From: Dorea sp. D27
GTDB lineage: Bacteria > Bacillota > Clostridia > Lachnospirales > Lachnospiraceae
Length of the DNA stretch: 64,000 nucleotides
Assembly: GCF_001185345.1 (NCBI RefSeq)
Contig: NZ_KQ236745.1
Coordinates: 22,655 to 86,654, forward strand
Reading direction: 5' to 3'
The position numbers were made by a program, and so were the translations under genes. The notes under the pieces are model-generated. The model saw nothing but the letters and a program-made list of their open reading frames with translations. It made no database searches and was not told the origin of the DNA. Shown here piece by piece: positions 1 to 6,258 of the stretch. How positions within the stretch are numbered: position 1 is the stretch's first letter; every line of letters begins with the position of its first letter.

Positions 1-103
1 AGGTCAAAATGAAATGGGGACGGTTAAGGTTTTTTAAAAAACCTCCGTCCCCATTTCATTTTGACCTGTCCCTATTTACGACCGCATTTTTTTGGCGTAT
101 ACT
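1..103. repeat. GGGGACGG-type palindromic repeat with conserved flank
   Basis: Positions 1-23 and 45-67 are perfect 23-base inverted repeats. Inside them, 27-44 is another perfect palindrome (AGGTTTTTT / AAAAAACCT), so with a 3-base bulge the whole 1-67 stretch folds into one long hairpin. The core GGGGACGG...CCGTCCCC and the following TGTCCC resemble REP-like sequences that often accompany IS200-like (RAYT) transposases in Clostridia; that link is from general knowledge and no transposase is present here. A second copy lies at 12094-12188. Both copies are followed by ATTTACGA, a T-run and GTATACT. The window edge may truncate the element on its left. Confidence 0.75.
75..103 (+). promoter_or_regulatory. 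putative sigma-A promoter of the MBL-fold gene
   Basis: TTTACG (75-80), a 17-base spacer and TATACT (98-103), 32 bases upstream of the start codon at 136. The -35 matches consensus at only four of six positions. The -10 lies in the conserved flank of the palindromic repeat. Confidence 0.45.
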
Positions 104-135
104 TACAGTAAAGTATGTTTGAAAGGAGCGAAAGT

Positions 136-942
136 ATGAAGCTTCGTGTTTTGACTGACAACAATACATATATTGACCAGTATTATCTCGGGGAACCAGC
201 ATTGTCGTTTTATATTGAAACGGGGGACAACAGAATACTGTTTGACACCGGGTACTCGGATGCTTTTATGTATAATGCAGATAAGATGGGGATTGACCTT
301 GGCAATCTTACCCATATTGTCCTGTCTCACGGACACAATGACCATACCGGTGGTCTGGCTTATCTGAAAGAGAATTATAACTTGAAGCACGTTGCGCTCA
401 TTGCCCATCCCGATTGTTTTGGAGATAAGGAAGCTGGGGAGGGGAGTATCGGCGCTCCTTTTACGGAAGAAGAAATGCAGAATCTATGCAGAATGAAGCT
501 CAGCAGGGAGCCGGTCTGGATAGAGGACGGATGTGTATTTCTCGGAGAGATTCCAGACCGGCTTGCGTTCGAGGCACGTAAGCCGATGGGAAGGCGCAAA
601 GTCGGCGGTGTGTGGGAGGGCGATTATGTAATGGAAGATTCGGCTTTGGCATTTACGACGTCCAGAGGGCTGTTTATCGTCACAGGCTGCTCGCACAGCG
701 GTATCTGTAATATTGTGGAACAGGCAAGAGCGGTGTGCACTGAGATAAGAGTAGCCGGGATTATCGGTGGATTTCATCTTTTTCACGTGGATGAGAGGCT
801 GGAGGATACGATAAGATATCTCAGATGCCTCAATGCCGATATGCTATACCCATGCCACTGTGTTTCCTTTGACGTGAAGGCAAAGATGAATGAGACGCTT
901 CCTATATGCGAAGTAGGTACAGGGCTGGTACTAGAATTATAG
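136..942 (+). CDS. MBL-fold metallohydrolase
   Basis: A 268-residue protein of the metallo-beta-lactamase fold, closest in type to the clostridial proteins named after dihydropterin / beta-ribofuranosylaminobenzene phosphate synthase. The metal-binding HxHxDH signature reads SHGHNDHTGG about residues 63-72, with later histidines at CSHSG (about 186) and GGFHLF. These would bind two zinc or iron ions. The start is ATG 136, not the in-frame ATG at 115, because AAAGGAG (122-128) sits seven bases before 136. There is no signal peptide, so it is presumably cytoplasmic. The substrate cannot be told from sequence. An HD hydrolase gene follows 35 bases downstream and may be co-transcribed. Confidence 0.85.
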   Translation: MKLRVLTDNNTYIDQYYLGEPALSFYIETGDNRILFDTGYSDAFMYNADKMGIDLGNLTHIVLSHGHNDHTGGLAYLKENYNLKHVALIAHPDCFGDKEAGEGSIGAPFTEEEMQNLCRMKLSREPVWIEDGCVFLGEIPDRLAFEARKPMGRRKVGGVWEGDYVMEDSALAFTTSRGLFIVTGCSHSGICNIVEQARAVCTEIRVAGIIGGFHLFHVDERLEDTIRYLRCLNADMLYPCHCVSFDVKAKMNETLPICEVGTGLVLEL

Positions 943-977
943 ATAATGTCTTTTATATATGACGGAGGGATGGGAAA

Positions 978-1565
978 ATGGGACGGCTGGAACAGCAGTT
1001 TGAATTTATTCGTGAGATAGACAAAGAGAAATTTATCGGCAGGCAGACGTATCTTTCTGACGGAAAAAGAAAAGAAAACGATGCGGAGCATGCCTGGCAT
1101 ATGGCGATAATGACGCTTCTGCTAAGTGAATATGCGAACGAAGAGATTGATGTGCTTAAGACAGTTTCTATGCTGCTGATACATGATATCGTGGAGATAG
1201 ATGCGGGTGATACATACGCATATGACGAGGCAGCGAAAGCGACGCAGGAGGCGCGGGAACAACAGGCGGCAGACAGGATATTCGGCCTGCTTCCTGAGGA
1301 CCAGTCCAGGAGGATGAGAAGTCTCTGGGAAGAGTTTGAGGAGAGGAAGACGCCGGAGGCAAGATTTGCCCGGGCCATGGACAACATACAGCCGGTGATG
1401 CTTAATGCGGCGACGGACGGAAAAGCATGGAAGGAGCATAAGGTAAGGCTGGAACAGATACTGAAACGGAACGAATGTACCGGTACAGGTTCCGAAGAAT
1501 TATGGGAGTATGCGCTAGGAGAATTTATAATGCCGAACGTAGAAAAAGGAAATATAGATACATAA
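978..1565 (+). CDS. HD domain hydrolase (HDDC2/YfbR-like)
   Basis: A 195-residue single-domain HD-superfamily phosphohydrolase. The visible metal ligands are the His of DAEHAWH (about residue 37), the HD pair in LIHDIVEID (about 70) and a distal Asp in RAMDNIQP (about 135). This arrangement, with the IVEIDAGD tail, is typical of the HDDC2/YfbR 5'-deoxynucleotidase group, which removes phosphate from deoxynucleoside monophosphates. Assignment to that activity is by family. GGAGGG at 964-969 gives a clear start at 978. It lies directly after the MBL-fold gene on the same strand. Confidence 0.82.
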   Translation: MGRLEQQFEFIREIDKEKFIGRQTYLSDGKRKENDAEHAWHMAIMTLLLSEYANEEIDVLKTVSMLLIHDIVEIDAGDTYAYDEAAKATQEAREQQAADRIFGLLPEDQSRRMRSLWEEFEERKTPEARFARAMDNIQPVMLNAATDGKAWKEHKVRLEQILKRNECTGTGSEELWEYALGEFIMPNVEKGNIDT

Positions 1566-1573
1566 CAATTTAT

Positions 1574-1589
1574 ATCAAAAAAAGTTGAT
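1574..1589. promoter_or_regulatory. ArsR-type operator 1
   Basis: ATCAAAAAAAGTTGAT, a dyad of the ATCAA-N6-TTGAT form bound by ArsR/SmtB repressors. It lies just upstream of the -35 box of the arsR-like gene. Two close relatives occur at 1633-1648 and 2045-2060. Confidence 0.7.
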
Positions 1590-1597
1590 GTGTAAGG

Positions 1598-1626
1598 TTG
1601 ACATATGAATTGCAATGAAGTAATAT
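1598..1626 (+). promoter_or_regulatory. sigma-A promoter of the ArsR-family gene
   Basis: TTGACA (1598-1603), an exact 17-base spacer and TAATAT (1621-1626). It is bracketed by two ArsR-like operators, so repressor binding would block both polymerase entry and clearance. Confidence 0.8.
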
Positions 1627-1632
1627 GGATAT

Positions 1633-1648
1633 ATCGAAATAATTTGAT
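1633..1648. promoter_or_regulatory. ArsR-type operator 2
   Basis: ATCGAAATAATTTGAT, centred on the expected transcription start of the repressor gene. Its reverse complement nearly matches the operator before the permease gene (2045-2060), supporting one shared regulator. Confidence 0.7.
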
Positions 1649-1662
1649 GTGAGGTGCTGCAC

Positions 1663-1944
1663 ATGGATAAGGATTATACACAGGATGCTAAGATATTCAA
1701 AGCCTTGTGTGACGAAAAAAGACTGCATATACTGGAGCTTCTAAGAAGTGGTGAAAAATGCGCCTGCGTGCTGACTGACTGCATGGGCATCGGACAGTCG
1801 TCCTTATCCTATCATATGAAGATACTGTGCGAATCGGGCATTGTTGCAAGCAGGCAGGAGGGGAAATGGACCTATTACAGGATCAGTGAATCTGGCAGCA
1901 GACACGCGTCACGGCGGCTGCTGGAACTGACAGTCCGTCAGTAA
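1663..1944 (+). CDS. ArsR/SmtB family transcriptional repressor
   Basis: A 93-residue winged-helix protein. The N-terminal helix (IFKALCDEKRLHILELL) is followed by a Cys pair, EKCACVL, in the position where ArsR proteins bind As(III) or Sb(III) thiolates, and by the recognition helix region QSSLSYHMKIL. The C-terminal wing is KWTYYRI. The start is ATG 1663, preceded by GAGG eight bases upstream; a GTG at 1654 is in frame but badly placed. Its own promoter is flanked by two operators, implying autorepression, and a third operator precedes the ArsP-like permease gene, its likely target. The inducer is inferred to be an arsenic or similar thiophilic compound. Confidence 0.85.
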   Translation: MDKDYTQDAKIFKALCDEKRLHILELLRSGEKCACVLTDCMGIGQSSLSYHMKILCESGIVASRQEGKWTYYRISESGSRHASRRLLELTVRQ

Positions 1945-2004
1945 CGAAGAATGCAAATGTCATGCGGGAAAAATCAGTGTGGCAGATTAAGAATGATGAA
2001 GCAG

Positions 2005-2032
2005 ATAACAGCCATCGGCAGATGGCTGTTAT
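2005..2032. other. perfect 12-bp hairpin between repressor and permease
   Basis: ATAACAGCCATC (2005-2016), loop GGCA, GATGGCTGTTAT (2021-2032). The arms are fully complementary, but no T-run follows on either strand, so this is not a standard intrinsic terminator. It could protect or separate the arsR and permease transcripts. Confidence 0.5.
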
Positions 2033-2044
2033 TATCCAAAACAC

Positions 2045-2060
2045 ATCAAAAAAATTCGAT
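2045..2060. promoter_or_regulatory. ArsR-type operator 3
   Basis: ATCAAAAAAATTCGAT, the third copy of the ArsR-like dyad, 38 bases before the permease start codon. It predicts repression of the permease by the repressor encoded at 1663. Confidence 0.7.
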
Positions 2061-2098
2061 ATGATAGACGGCACAAAGCAAAAACGGAGGGAGTATAA

Positions 2099-3112
2099 AT
2101 GGATATATTAAATTCGGTCTTCTTATTCATCCAAAACGAGTTGCTCGGAATGGAATGGATGAATCATCTAATAGAAAAAGTATTGACAGATATTGGTATG
2201 GATGTGAACGGCAGAATTGGGGGAAGCATACAGTTTTTTCTATATGATGTCATTAAAATTACCGTCTTATTGTGTGTCCTTATATTTGTCATATCTTATA
2301 TACAGAGTTATTTTCCCCCAGACAGGAGCAGGAAAATAATGGGGAGGTTCCATGGCGTAAGGGCTAATATAATCTCTGCCCTGTTAGGCACCGTAACCCC
2401 TTTTTGCTCCTGCTCTTCTATACCGCTTTTTATAGGATTTACGAATGCAGGACTTCCGATTGGTGTGACATTTTCATTTTTGATATCATCGCCAATGGTA
2501 GATCTGGGAAGCTTTGTCCTGCTTATGAGCATATTTGGCGCGAAAGTGGCAGCGGCTTATGTTGTGGTAGGGCTAGTTATCGCAGTAGCCGGCGGAATCC
2601 TGATTGAAAAGCTTGATATGGAAAGATACGTGGTATATGCTGCGGTACATTCCGATAATCCGGATAATGGCTCACGAGCCATGACAGTCAAGGAGAGATT
2701 ACGTATCTCGGAAGAACAGACGGCTGAGACATTCAAAAACGTGCTGCCATATATCATCGCAGGTGTCGGCATAGGAGCTGTCATCCATAACTGGATTCCA
2801 GAGTCTTGGATTGTATCCGTGCTGGGGAGCAGGAATCCATTAGGAGTGATACTGGCAACATTGGCCGGCGTGCCAATGTATGCAGACATTTTTGGAACGA
2901 TACCGGTGGCGGAAGCCTTGCTTGACAAGGGAGCGCAGCTTGGAGCGGTGCTCGCCTTCATGATGGCGGTGACAACGTTAAGCCTGCCGTCTATGATAAT
3001 GCTGAAAAAGGTGGTAAAGGCAAAGCTGCTCGTCCTGTTCACGGCAATCTGTACGGCAGGAATAATTCTTGTCGGGTATATATTTAACGTCTTTCACACA
3101 TTCTTGCTATAA
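2099..3112 (+). CDS. ArsP-like permease (DUF318/YraQ family)
   Basis: A 337-residue polytopic membrane protein of the DUF318 permease family, which includes ArsP, an exporter of trivalent organoarsenicals. The diagnostic TPFCSCSSIPLF motif with three conserved cysteines is at about residues 100-111. About eight hydrophobic segments are seen: one after the N-terminal amphipathic part (about 50-70), several around 95-180, and a second half from about 220, split by a polar loop (about 180-215) containing MTVKERLRISEEQ. The start is ATG 2099 after ACGGAGGGAG. An ArsR-like operator precedes it. No arsenate reductase, ACR3 pump or methyltransferase is nearby, so the substrate is inferred from family and regulator only. 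Confidence 0.82.
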   Translation: MDILNSVFLFIQNELLGMEWMNHLIEKVLTDIGMDVNGRIGGSIQFFLYDVIKITVLLCVLIFVISYIQSYFPPDRSRKIMGRFHGVRANIISALLGTVTPFCSCSSIPLFIGFTNAGLPIGVTFSFLISSPMVDLGSFVLLMSIFGAKVAAAYVVVGLVIAVAGGILIEKLDMERYVVYAAVHSDNPDNGSRAMTVKERLRISEEQTAETFKNVLPYIIAGVGIGAVIHNWIPESWIVSVLGSRNPLGVILATLAGVPMYADIFGTIPVAEALLDKGAQLGAVLAFMMAVTTLSLPSMIMLKKVVKAKLLVLFTAICTAGIILVGYIFNVFHTFLL

Positions 3113-3160
3113 CAGCTAAAGGTAAGTTTCTGATACTATGAACCGAACAAGTCGGGGCAT

Positions 3161-3198
3161 AAAAAAACAGCCGGATATTATGTGCCGGCTGTTTTTTT
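3161..3198. terminator. bidirectional intrinsic terminator
   Basis: CAGCCGG (3168-3174) pairs with CCGGCTG (3185-3191), flanked by seven A's on the left and seven T's on the right. It can end the permease transcript on + and the coat-F-like transcript on -. Confidence 0.88.
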
Positions 3199-3216
3199 GC
3201 AAAGAGAGGTCTGGTT

Positions 3217-3477
3217 TTATTTCATTGAGAGAGTTGTCAAGACATTCTTGACATGGTCAACTTCTTCCTGCGTAGCCTTGGCTGCAGGAACATAGTAGCT
3301 CTTTTCCCTTGCTACCTGATACAGCTTTTCCTGAGACATTTCGCATTCATTACGGATTTGCTTCAGGCACTGCTTTAATTCTTTGTTTTCTGTCTGGGTA
3401 ATCATCTCCCCAAATTTTGTGAGTTCTCCGTTTACGCCCGCTAAAGCGTCAGATACCATCGTTTTGTCGTCAAACAT
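3217..3477 (-). CDS. coat-F-domain spore coat-like protein
   Basis: An 86-residue, almost wholly helical protein resembling half of a Bacillus CotF / YhcQ coat-F domain. These ferritin-like helical bundles are found in spore coats and forespore proteins. Features are an N-terminal MFDDKTMVSDALAGVN stretch and the C-terminal SYYVPAAKATQEEV segment typical of the family. AGGAGG sits just before the start. It lies 12 bases downstream of a second small helical gene on the same strand, behind a sigma-G-like promoter. The two short ORFs together approach the length of one full coat-F protein. Confidence 0.72.
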   Translation of the reverse strand: MFDDKTMVSDALAGVNGELTKFGEMITQTENKELKQCLKQIRNECEMSQEKLYQVAREKSYYVPAAKATQEEVDHVKNVLTTLSMK

Positions 3478-3489
3478 ACTGATTTCCTC

Positions 3490-3672
3490 CTATAAGAATT
3501 TCATTAAATCCTGTTTGTTTTTCATTGCTGAATTGGCAGCATCCTGGAACAGCTTTTTCACTTCCGGGTCTTTTGCTTCATTGGCATACTCTGTCATTTT
3601 GCAGTGGGATGTGTCATAGCCGCCGATAAGGTGGCGTAAATTCTGTAAGTCTAAGATTGATATTTCGGACAT
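3490..3672 (-). CDS. small helical protein paired with coat-F-like gene
   Basis: A 60-residue helical polypeptide (LDLQNLRHLIGGYDTS, then AKDPEVKKLFQDAANSAM) with no signal or membrane segment. It looks like the first half of a coat-F/ferritin-like bundle, complementing the 86-residue downstream partner. AAGGAGGAG precedes the ATG at 3672. A GTATA-N17-CATACTA element upstream suggests forespore expression. The function is inferred from its partner and promoter; by itself the sequence would be called hypothetical. Confidence 0.65.
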   Translation of the reverse strand: MSEISILDLQNLRHLIGGYDTSHCKMTEYANEAKDPEVKKLFQDAANSAMKNKQDLMKFL

Positions 3673-3707
3673 TTGCTTCTCCTCCTTTATACCTATTGAT
3701 TCCTTGT

Positions 3708-3736
3708 TAGTATGCCCAGAAGCAACAGCACTATAC
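3708..3736 (-). promoter_or_regulatory. sigma-G-like promoter of the coat-F-like pair
   Basis: On the minus strand, GTATA (3736-3732), a 17-base spacer and CATACTA (3714-3708) match the forespore sigma-G form GHATR-N17/18-CATnnTA. It lies about 36 bases upstream of the gene starting at 3672 and overlaps the end of the amidotransferase gene. Confidence 0.6.
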
Positions 3737-4453
3737 GAGATGGATTAATTTGGAATTTCTGGAAAAATTTATAAATTCCAGGAAGAGATTCTGCATCGGG
3801 GTCGATACGGAATACATGCATTCGGGATGCCACTGTACGCCTATCGTAAACGGGTGCGTCACGGACTCGATTGACTCGATGACGCCGTCTGAAGTGATTC
3901 CGGTAATCCGAAGATCCTCTCCCACGGCTTTGACGCTCTGATGATGAAATGTGTTCGTATATATGGAATCGCCGCAAATATTATATAGCATGCTATTCGA
4001 GGAGAAGGTGACCTTATGGCTTACGTCCTCCCTCGACTGTGACAGCTGCACGTGATTGACCGAAGGGCACGGACGTAGTGATATGTCCTGGTATATTGTC
4101 CCGCCCATGGCGATATTCAGTATCTGCATGCCCCGGCAGATAGCGAGGAGAGGAAGCTTTGCTGAGAGGATATGCTTCATGAGCGATAGTTGGAAGTTGT
4201 CCGTAATCAAGTCTGTATGTCCCTGGTTCGTGATAAGTTCTTCTCCGAACAAGAAAGGGGTGATGTCATCGCCCCCGCAAAAAAGAAAACCGTCGCAGAC
4301 TTCGGTATAATGGCAGTACAAGCTCTCTTCGGACATGCACGGCAGCAGGACAGGTATTCCGCCGGATGCCTCCACGGCATAGATATAGGTGTGCGGCACA
4401 AACTGCCGCTCATTCATAAAACCACAGGTGATAATTCCGATAACAGGATTCAT
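3731..4453 (-). CDS. class I glutamine amidotransferase-like (PuuD family)
   Basis: A 240-residue protein of the gamma-glutamyl-GABA hydrolase (PuuD, peptidase C26) family, which cleaves gamma-glutamyl amides in the cytoplasm. Visible features are the N-terminal PVIGIITCG, the GGDDITPFLF loop (about 77), the nucleophile Cys in LAICRGMQILN (about 120) and the catalytic His/Glu in VQWHPE (about 219). AAGGAGGGC precedes ATG 4453. It is divergent from the dipeptidase gene at 4574, and together the two could process small peptides and gamma-glutamyl compounds. The true substrate is unknown. Confidence 0.85.
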   Translation of the reverse strand: MNPVIGIITCGFMNERQFVPHTYIYAVEASGGIPVLLPCMSEESLYCHYTEVCDGFLFCGGDDITPFLFGEELITNQGHTDLITDNFQLSLMKHILSAKLPLLAICRGMQILNIAMGGTIYQDISLRPCPSVNHVQLSQSREDVSHKVTFSSNSMLYNICGDSIYTNTFHHQSVKAVGEDLRITGITSDGVIESIESVTHPFTIGVQWHPECMYSVSTPMQNLFLEFINFSRNSKLIHLV

Positions 4454-4573
4454 AAGCCCTCCTTTTTATACTTTTTGAGTGATATGGAAATGTACAATTT
4501 CATTTTCTTTATAAAGGGAGTATATTGTTATATAGAAACTTACATTAGAACGTATGTGAAGGAGACGGTAAAT

Positions 4574-5542
4574 ATGAAATTGATTGATATGCACTGCGAT
4601 ACTATATGGAAGCTGATGGATTTGGGCGGTGAAGGCGACCTGATGGAAGGCAGCTGTGATGTGACCATTTCCGGTATGAGGCAGGCGGGTACGCTGGCAC
4701 AGTTTTTTGCCTGCTTCGGCTATCTGGATGACTTTAAAGATAAAGGTGGATATGACGCGTGCTACAGCCATATTCTTGAGATGACGACATATTTGAAGGA
4801 ACAAACCGGTGTACATAACGATGATATTGCCATGGCAGTGACGGCAGACGACATATATAAGAACGCGCGTGAGAGGAAGATATCTGCAGTGCTGACCGTG
4901 GAGGAGGGAGGCGTGCTGAACGGTGACATATCCAGGCTTGACACGCTGTACGACAATGGCGTAAGGCTGATGACGCTTATGTGGAATTATGAGAACTGTA
5001 TCGGATATCCGAACAGCAGGGATTCTTCTGTCATGTGGCAGGGGCTGAAGCCATTCGGGATAGAGGTTGTAGAAAAGATGAGCGGCAAAGGCATGATTAT
5101 TGATGTGTCTCACGCTTCCGACGGAACATTCAGAGATGTGCTGGAGTATGCGAAAGGACCGGTCGTGGCATCCCACTCTAACTGCAGGGCGCTGCGTTGC
5201 CATCCAAGGAACTTGTCGGATGAAATGATTCGAAAGCTGGCAAATGCAGGAGGCATAGCCGGACTTAACCTGTATGGTGCCTTTCTTGGGGATAAGAATG
5301 AATCGAGGGTTGAGGAGATGACGGCACATGTCATGCATATGATAGAGGTAGGCGGAAGTGAATTTCCTGCAATCGGAACAGATTTTGACGGCTTTGACGG
5401 AATGGATGTGCTTGATATTCCTGACGTGGGACATATGGGCCTGCTCTGGGAAGCGCTGAAGAAGAAGGGACTTGGTGAAGACCAGTTAGATAAGATATGG
5501 TGCGGCAATGTTCTAAGGGTATTTAAGAGCCTGAGCGTCTGA
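4574..5542 (+). CDS. membrane dipeptidase-like protein (peptidase M19)
   Basis: A 322-residue dinuclear zinc dipeptidase of the renal dipeptidase family. The metal ligands appear in order: DMHCDT near the N-terminus (HxD), Glu in LTVEEGG (about 113), His in DVSHAS (about 180) and His in ASHSNCRAL (about 200); GTDFDGFDG (about 273) is the usual substrate-side motif. There is no signal peptide or membrane segment, so the bacterial enzyme is cytoplasmic despite the family name. The start is ATG 4574 because AAGGAGA precedes it; a longer reading frame to 4190 overlaps the divergent amidotransferase gene and is not credible. Confidence 0.9.
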   Translation: MKLIDMHCDTIWKLMDLGGEGDLMEGSCDVTISGMRQAGTLAQFFACFGYLDDFKDKGGYDACYSHILEMTTYLKEQTGVHNDDIAMAVTADDIYKNARERKISAVLTVEEGGVLNGDISRLDTLYDNGVRLMTLMWNYENCIGYPNSRDSSVMWQGLKPFGIEVVEKMSGKGMIIDVSHASDGTFRDVLEYAKGPVVASHSNCRALRCHPRNLSDEMIRKLANAGGIAGLNLYGAFLGDKNESRVEEMTAHVMHMIEVGGSEFPAIGTDFDGFDGMDVLDIPDVGHMGLLWEALKKKGLGEDQLDKIWCGNVLRVFKSLSV

Positions 5543-5610
5543 CTGGGGAAAACATAATACCGGCAACGCGCTCGGTGCCCATATTCTAACTAGGAATAAG
5601 AATACAGTTG

Positions 5611-5640
5611 AATAGCCTGGATTGCCAGGCTATTTTTATT
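5611..5640 (+). terminator. intrinsic terminator after the dipeptidase gene
   Basis: AATAGCCTGG (5611-5620), loop ATTG, CCAGGCTATT (5625-5634), then TTTATT. A perfect 10-bp stem. Confidence 0.85.
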
Positions 5641-5673
5641 CTGGTAGATTCATATATTTGCTGTTGATGCGGC

Positions 5674-5886
5674 CTAGCCTGTCTGACTCTCTGCATCAGA
5701 TTCGTTACAGATGTCCGTATCTTCCGCCCCTGGCTCAAGGTTCTCGAGCGCATACTCACAGCATTGAATAACTAGATTATTTAACGATATATTATTTTTC
5801 TGTGCGAGCTCTTCCAATTTTTTTAAAGTTTCGGCAGGCAGACGAAATGTCTTTGTAATCATCTCAGATTTTTTTATTGAAAACAA
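5674..5886 (-). CDS. ribbon-helix-helix protein, TTG start
   Basis: A 70-residue protein with a ribbon-helix-helix core: the strand TKTFRLP (about residues 10-16), helix ETLKKLEELAQKN, turn NISLN and helix NLVIQCCEYALENL. This is the Arc/MetJ/CopG-type fold used by small repressors. The start chosen is TTG at 5886-5884, because AGGAGG lies seven bases upstream and neither the far-upstream ATG (5940) nor the internal ATG has a ribosome site. The tail is acidic. It is divergent from a superinfection-immunity-like gene, and dyads in the intergenic region could be its operator; that role is inferred. Confidence 0.7.
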   Translation of the reverse strand: MFSIKKSEMITKTFRLPAETLKKLEELAQKNNISLNNLVIQCCEYALENLEPGAEDTDICNESDAESQTG

Positions 5887-5970
5887 TGTGATTCCTCCTG
5901 GTATGATGCTGTTAAATATAGTGTACAGACAATTGTGCAAATAATATACACGCTAAAATTAATTGTAATA

Positions 5971-6014
5971 TGCAATAAAAAATAATTGCAATTATATAAT
6001 TACAGTGTTAAGAT
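5971..6014 (+). promoter_or_regulatory. promoter and dyad before the Imm-like gene
   Basis: TTGCAA (5986-5991), a 17-base spacer and TAAGAT (6009-6014) form a likely promoter. TGCAAT (5971-5976) and ATTGCA (5985-5990) are inverted repeats overlapping its -35, a plausible operator for the divergent ribbon-helix-helix protein. Confidence 0.5.
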
Positions 6015-6054
6015 AAGAAAGGAAGATATCTACATAAGAAAAAGGAGGTATGAT

Positions 6055-6252
6055 ATGGATTCAGCAGCATCATTAGGATTAGCGGGGATTCTGCTCTTGG
6101 TTGTAGGAATTGCCGCTTATTTTATACCAACGATTATCGCATTCAAAAAGGAGAGGGATAATAAGGTGTCAATCCTGGCCCTGAACCTTCTGCTGGGCTG
6201 GTCGCTGATTGGATGGGTAGTTTCTCTTGTCTGGGCGCTGAAAGAAGCGTAA
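6055..6252 (+). CDS. superinfection immunity-like membrane protein
   Basis: A 65-residue protein with two membrane helices (about 9-28 and 41-62). It carries the YFIPTIIAF motif at the end of the first helix and LNLLLGWSLIGWVVSLVWAL in the second, which define the Imm_superinfect family named after phage T4 Imm, a protein that blocks DNA entry by superinfecting phage. Most bacterial members have unknown roles. AAAGGAGG before ATG 6055 fixes the start. It begins a four-gene run (Imm, patatin, lipoprotein, Imm), with the patatin gene following at once. Confidence 0.8.
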   Translation: MDSAASLGLAGILLLVVGIAAYFIPTIIAFKKERDNKVSILALNLLLGWSLIGWVVSLVWALKEA

Positions 6253-6258
6253 GGCAGC

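Noticed and set aside
1951-2064. 37-codon ORF between arsR and the permease
   Set aside because: It has no ribosome site, and it contains the hairpin and the third operator.
1663-3112. Full arsenic resistance operon
   Set aside because: Only repressor and permease are present; no arsC, ACR3/arsB, arsA or arsM genes are nearby.
4190-4573. N-terminal extension of the dipeptidase
   Set aside because: It is antisense to the amidotransferase gene, and the ribosome site and family alignment place the start at 4574.
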